The position numbers and the translations under genes were made by a program. DNA of 64,000 nucleotides from an uncultured Alphaproteobacteria bacterium (GTDB taxonomy: Bacteria; Pseudomonadota; Alphaproteobacteria; HIMB59; GCA-002718135), in assembly GCA_902612805.1 (NCBI GenBank), contig CACMEY010000001.1, forward strand, positions 62,001-126,000, given 5' to 3'. The notes beneath the pieces were generated by a model. The model had not been told where the DNA came from and ran no database searches. It worked only from the letters and a program-made list of their open reading frames with translations. Positions 60,801 through 64,000 of this stretch are shown one piece after another; positions within the stretch are counted from its first letter, which is position 1, and each line of letters begins with the position of its first letter.

Positions 60801-61979
60801 AATATACCTTTTGGATCAAAACTTCTTGTAAATGAGGATGAAAATGTTGAAGCTAACAAAATTTTAGCTGAATGGGACCCTTATACATTACCAATAATTG
60901 CTGAGAAAAATGGCTTTGTAAAATATATAGATCTAAAACAGGGCATTTCCTTTAGAGAATCAGTTGATGATACAACTGGAATATCAAGTAAAATAGTTAT
61001 TGATTGGAGTCAGAATCAGAAAAGCAAAAACTTTAAACCTGCTTTAAATGTTAATGATAAACCTTCAGATGAGCAAAATGAAGAAATTAACTTTTCAAAT
61101 TATCCTATGTCAATTGATTCAATCTTGAGCGTAGAGGATGGACAAGAGGTATCTGCCGGCCAAGTAATTGCGCGAATTCCAAAAGAATCTTCTAAAACTA
61201 AAGATATAACAGGAGGTCTTCCAAGAGTAGCTGAATTATTTGAAGCAAGAAAACCAAAAGATCCTGCTATAATGTGTGAAATTGATGGTAAAATTTCTTT
61301 TGGTAAGGATTATAAAAATAAAAGAAGAGTTATTATTACTTCACTAGACGAGAAAGATACTTTTGAGATTTTAATACCAAGATCAAAATATTTAAATGTT
61401 CAAGAAGGTGATTTTGTTAAAAAAGGTGATATTTTAGTTGAAGGGACACCTGTTCCTCATGATATTCTTAGAATTTTAGGTATTGAGGAGTTGGCAAGAT
61501 ATCTAGTCAGAGAGGTACAGTCTGTCTACAAGTTACAAGGTGTTTATATCAATGATAAGCATATTGAGACGATTGCAAGACAAATGCTTCAAAAAGTTTT
61601 AATAAAAGATCCTGGAGATTCAAATCTAATTTCAGGAGAACAAATACAAAGAAGAGATGTACTTAAATTGAATAAAATATTGTTAGAAAAAAACAAAAAA
61701 GAAGTGATTTATGATCCTGTTTTACTAGGTATTACAAAAGCAAGCTTACAAACAAATTCTTTTATTTCTGCAGCGTCTTTTCAGGAAACCACTAAAGTAT
61801 TAACTGATGCAGCTACTTTAGGTAAAGTTGATAGACTAAATGGCCTAAAAGAAAATGTAATTGTTGGTAGGTTAATTCCAGCAGGTACAGGTAAAATGAC
61901 CTCAGATTATGAGAATATTGCATTTGAAAGAGATAAGGAGATTAAGGATCAAAATGCTTCAGATAATGTAGAAAATTAA
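57861..61979 (+). CDS. rpoC: DNA-directed RNA polymerase subunit beta'
   Basis: 1372 residues. Zinc site [20 protein letters not shown] (four Cys, about 71-90), catalytic N460ADFDGD466 holding Mg2+, bridge-helix region and second zinc site [13 protein letters not shown]. Together with RpoB forms the active centre. A 107-bp gap with a candidate promoter follows. Confidence 0.99.
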   Translation: MNKELTNIFNQNLGVQNFNSLKISIASPDDIRSWSFGEIKKPETINYRTFKPEKDGLFCSRIFGPVKDYECLCGKYKRMKFRGIICEKCGVEVTLSKVRRDRMGHIELAAPVSHIWFMKSLPSRIATLLDMTIKNLEKVLYFEQFIVVEPGLTDLKKGEIISEEQFIEYQDEYGEDSFSAAIGAEAIEQMLLSIDLETDYNQLKIDLTETKSELKKTKITKRLKLIESFIVSKNKPEWMIMKVLPVIPPELRPLVPLDGGRFATSDLNDLYRRVINRNNRLKRLIDLRAPDIIIRNEKRMLQESVDALFDNGRRGRVITSTNKRPLKSLSDMLKGKQGRFRQNLLGKRVDYSGRSVIVVGPNLKLHQCGIPKKMALELFKPFIFHKLDIYGWANTIKAAKKLVEKEDPRVWDILEEVIREHPVLLNRAPTLHRLGIQAFEPTLIEGKSIQLHPLVCTAFNADFDGDQMAVHVPLSLEAQLEARVLMMSTNNILSPSSGKPIIVPSQDIVLGIYYLSIIRDNQIGQGKTFIDLNEIIKSLENGDVSLHSKIKARITNFDGSVIKVETTPGRMILGNILPKNKNINFDMINKVLTKKEVSNILDTVYRFCGQKETVLFADHIMQIGFKYAAVAGISFGKDDLIIPSDKDDLLNQTQAKVQEYENQYQDGLITQGEKYNKVVDAWSECTNKVADKMLDVISTPSDDKPINSVYMMAHSGARGSAAQLKQLSGMRGLMAKPSGEIIENPIKSNFKEGLSVLEYFTSTHGARKGLADTALKTASSGYLTRRLVDVAQDAVIREEDCNTSNGVIVEEIVESGNITSPLTERILGRTPVNDILDENENCIVKSGEIISEKHLDPISKLAIRSIKIRSVLTCETEDGICSKCYGRDLARGTPVNIGEAVGIIAAQSIGEPGTQLTMRTFHIGGAASSSVEQSNATSPFKGTVKFENIKLIEDRFKNKIVLTRNAKIKITDEKNDKFSTNIPFGSKLLVNEDENVEANKILAEWDPYTLPIIAEKNGFVKYIDLKQGISFRESVDDTTGISSKIVIDWSQNQKSKNFKPALNVNDKPSDEQNEEINFSNYPMSIDSILSVEDGQEVSAGQVIARIPKESSKTKDITGGLPRVAELFEARKPKDPAIMCEIDGKISFGKDYKNKRRVIITSLDEKDTFEILIPRSKYLNVQEGDFVKKGDILVEGTPVPHDILRILGIEELARYLVREVQSVYKLQGVYINDKHIETIARQMLQKVLIKDPGDSNLISGEQIQRRDVLKLNKILLEKNKKEVIYDPVLLGITKASLQTNSFISAASFQETTKVLTDAATLGKVDRLNGLKENVIVGRLIPAGTGKMTSDYENIAFERDKEIKDQNASDNVEN

Positions 61980-61999
61980 GAATTTTTTACTATATCCTC

Positions 62000-62028
62000 T
62001 TGACTTTATCTTAATCAATTAATAAAGA
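62000..62028 (+). promoter_or_regulatory. Candidate promoter for the rpsL-rpsG-fusA operon
   Basis: TTGACT at 62000-62005 and TAAAGA at 62023-62028 with a 17-bp spacer, 59 bp before rpsL. The leader then carries GAGG at a proper distance from the rpsL ATG and a short imperfect stem (CTACGA/TCGTGG). This is the 107-bp gap between rpoC and rpsL. Confidence 0.55.
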
Positions 62029-62086
62029 CCCCTACGATTTGTTAAAGGTCGTGGATGTATATCCAAACACTTAACTTGAGGACAAA

Positions 62087-62458
62087 ATGCCAACTATAAA
62101 CCAACTTGTTAGAAAAGGTAGATCTACAGTAAAAAAAAGGAACAAGGTTCCTGCCTTAGAGAAGAGTCCTCAAAAAAGAGGAGTTTGTACTAGAGTTTAT
62201 ACAACTACACCCAAAAAACCCAACTCTGCCTTAAGAAAAGTTGCAAGAGTTAAACTTACAAATGGCCAAGAAGTTTCTGCTTATATACCGGGCGAAGGTC
62301 ATAACCTTCAAGAGCACTCAGTAGTTTTAATTAGAGGTGGGAGAGTGAAAGATTTACCTGGTGTTCGATATCATATATTAAGAGGAACCTTAGATACTCA
62401 AGGTGTATCATCTAGGAAACAAAGAAGGTCTCTATACGGAGCTAAACGTCCTAAATAG
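62087..62458 (+). CDS. rpsL: 30S ribosomal protein S12
   Basis: 123 residues, invariant: [48 protein letters not shown] and GVRYHILRG. Decoding-centre protein; the lysines linked to streptomycin sensitivity are wild type. Two bases before rpsG. Confidence 0.99.
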   Translation: MPTINQLVRKGRSTVKKRNKVPALEKSPQKRGVCTRVYTTTPKKPNSALRKVARVKLTNGQEVSAYIPGEGHNLQEHSVVLIRGGRVKDLPGVRYHILRGTLDTQGVSSRKQRRSLYGAKRPK

Positions 62459-62460
62459 TT

Positions 62461-62931
62461 ATGTCCAGAAGAAGAGCAGCAGAAAAAAGAACAATTCTTC
62501 CAGATCATAAATATAAAGATTTAGTTCTGGCAAAATTCATGAATCGTATAATGCTTGATGGTAAAAAATCTACTTCAGAAAAAATAGTCTATGGTGCTTT
62601 TGAAATAGTTTCAAAAAAAACTGACAAGACTCCAATTGAATTTTTTCATGATGCACTTAACAATGTAAAACCAGCTTTAGAGGTAAGATCTAGAAGAGTT
62701 GGCGGAGCAACTTATCAAGTTCCAATGGAAGTAAGGCCAAAAAGAGCTCAAACTTTAGCAATGAAATGGATTGTTGACTCAGCTACTAAAAGGAATGAGA
62801 AAACTATGAGAGAAAGAGTTGCAAACGAAATAATTGATGCATTTAATAACAAAGGTAATGCTGTAAAAAAGAGAGAAGAGACACATAAAATGGCTGACGC
62901 TAATAGAGCGTTTTCACATTTTAGATGGTAA
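62461..62931 (+). CDS. rpsG: 30S ribosomal protein S7
   Basis: 156 residues: [51 protein letters not shown] (core [13 protein letters not shown]) and FSHFRW at the end. Head-assembly protein of the small subunit; in E. coli it represses its own operon. Confidence 0.99.
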   Translation: MSRRRAAEKRTILPDHKYKDLVLAKFMNRIMLDGKKSTSEKIVYGAFEIVSKKTDKTPIEFFHDALNNVKPALEVRSRRVGGATYQVPMEVRPKRAQTLAMKWIVDSATKRNEKTMRERVANEIIDAFNNKGNAVKKREETHKMADANRAFSHFRW

Positions 62932-62938
62932 AAAAATT

Positions 62939-64000
62939 ATGACAAGATCACATCAAATATCTAAATATAGAAATATAGGAATTATGGCTCATATTGATGC
63001 TGGCAAAACAACAACAACAGAGAGAATTTTGTATTATACCGGTAAATCTCATAAAATTGGTGAGGTTCACGATGGTGCGGCGACTATGGACTGGATGGAA
63101 CAGGAGCAAGAAAGAGGAATTACCATTACATCTGCAGCTACTACATGTTTTTGGAAAGATCATAGAATTAATATAATAGATACACCAGGTCATGTTGATT
63201 TTACGATCGAAGTTGAAAGATCTCTAAAAGTTTTAGACGGAGCAGTCGCAGTATTTGATGGTGTTGCAGGAGTTGAACCTCAATCCGAAACTGTTTGGAG
63301 ACAGGCAGATAAATACAAAGTACCTCGTATGTGTTTTGTAAATAAATTGGATAGAACAGGTGCTAATTTCTTTATGTGCGTAGATATGATATCTGAACGT
63401 TTAGGTTCTTACCCACTTGTAACTCAGTTACCAATTGGAATTGAAAGTAACTTAAAAGGAGTTGTGGACTTAGTATCTAACAAAGCTATTATATGGCAAG
63501 ACGAGAGCTTAGGTGCAAAATTTGATATAGTTGAAATACCTGAAGATTTAAAAAATCAATCTGAAGAATATAGAATAAAATTAATTGAAAAAGCAGTAGA
63601 GGAAGACGATGCCATCATGGAAAGTTATCTTGAAGGTAATGAACCATCTATTGATGAACTTAAGTTATGTATAAGAAAAGGTACTTTAAAGGGATCATTT
63701 GTTCCAGTTTTAACCGGATCAGCATTTAAGAATAAAGGTGTTCAACCTCTTTTAGATGCAGTTATTGATTATATGCCGTCACCAACTGATGTAACAAGTG
63801 TAAAGGGCGTTGATGTTAACGATGATACTAAAGAATTAATTAGAAAGTGTGAAGATAATGAACCTTTTAGTGCTTTAGCTTTTAAAATTATGACAGACCC
63901 TTTTGTAGGAAGTTTAACTTTTGCAAGAATATATTCAGGTACTATTAACACTAAAGACTCTGTTTTAAATTCAAACTCTGGTAAGAAAGAAAACATAGGA
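62939..64000 (+). CDS. fusA: Elongation factor G, N-terminal part (cut by window edge)
   Basis: An ATG at 62939 opens a frame with no stop to base 64000, giving 354 of about 690 residues. GTPase motifs: [19 protein letters not shown], the switch [23 protein letters not shown] and [10 protein letters not shown]. Catalyses ribosomal translocation. Seven bases after rpsG; no clear Shine-Dalgarno. Confidence 0.98.
   Translation, partial: MTRSHQISKYRNIGIMAHIDAGKTTTTERILYYTGKSHKIGEVHDGAATMDWMEQEQERGITITSAATTCFWKDHRINIIDTPGHVDFTIEVERSLKVLDGAVAVFDGVAGVEPQSETVWRQADKYKVPRMCFVNKLDRTGANFFMCVDMISERLGSYPLVTQLPIGIESNLKGVVDLVSNKAIIWQDESLGAKFDIVEIPEDLKNQSEEYRIKLIEKAVEEDDAIMESYLEGNEPSIDELKLCIRKGTLKGSFVPVLTGSAFKNKGVQPLLDAVIDYMPSPTDVTSVKGVDVNDDTKELIRKCEDNEPFSALAFKIMTDPFVGSLTFARIYSGTINTKDSVLNSNSGKKENIG

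Overview
The window is a dense, AT-rich (roughly 30% GC by eye) stretch of a bacterial core genome with almost no intergenic space. Gene order and protein character point to an alphaproteobacterium with a streamlined genome, most like the free-living marine SAR11 / HIMB59 (AEGEAN-169) type. The reasons are: the TrcR (DUF1013), DUF1192, DUF4164 and DUF6476 families; tkt-gap next to zapA; rluD beside rpoH; xseB beside tlyA; a three-way-junction L10 leader; zinc-free L31 and L33; and strong A/T drift in every gene. The species assignment is inference. There are no insertion sequences, phage blocks or CRISPR arrays.

Layout. 1-1578 (-): formate-THF ligase (cut by the window edge) and methylene-THF reductase, a folate C1 pair. 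1612-2783: TrhO and L33. 2830-8027 (+): photolyase, FAD oxidoreductase, DUF1365, Cfa-type methyltransferase and DUF2878, a light/oxidative-stress lipid-modification operon. 8024-13784: TrcR, DUF1192, L31, SuhB, EF-P, an unknown protein, GAPDH and transketolase. 13870-16979 (+): DUF4164, ZapA, formyl-THF cyclo-ligase, YmdB-like phosphoesterase, YebC and a small PD-(D/E)XK nuclease in the place where ruvCAB usually lies. 16985-23100 (+): tolQRAB-pal-cpoB and tilS. 23152-28844 (+): ftsH, glmM, hisZ, purA. 28830-33825: rpoH, rluD, DUF6476, xseB, tlyA, aroC, fabI. 33894-36036: pdxH, a nucleotidyltransferase, pyrE and a universal stress protein. 36033-39266 (-): a sulfur-oxyanion exporter group (TIGR02186, an unknown 4-TM protein, TauE/SafE, YeiH). 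39318-48005: an NAD+-dependent molybdenum/tungsten formate dehydrogenase with its cofactor genes (mobA, fdhD, tupB-like permease, mobB, moeA, tusA, fused fdsGB, fdsA, and a 40-residue lipoprotein). 48056-64000: tRNA-Thr, rlmB, tRNA-Tyr, tRNA-Gly, tuf, tRNA-Trp, secE-nusG-rplKA, L10 leader, rplJL, rpoBC, rpsL, rpsG and the start of fusA.

How it fits together. MetF, Fhs (run towards formate) and formate dehydrogenase can form a C1 oxidation route that ends in CO2 and NADH. The genes from mobA to moeA make, sulfurate and load the Mo/W-bis-MGD cofactor that FdsA needs. The right third is the standard translation/transcription block.

The most unusual points are the PD-(D/E)XK protein in the ruvCAB slot, the self-contained formate dehydrogenase locus with a single-cysteine FdhD and an orphan tungstate-type permease, unrecognised proteins at 10394 and 36790, and extreme compaction: convergent genes sharing stop-codon bases and one divergent pair sharing a CATG start.
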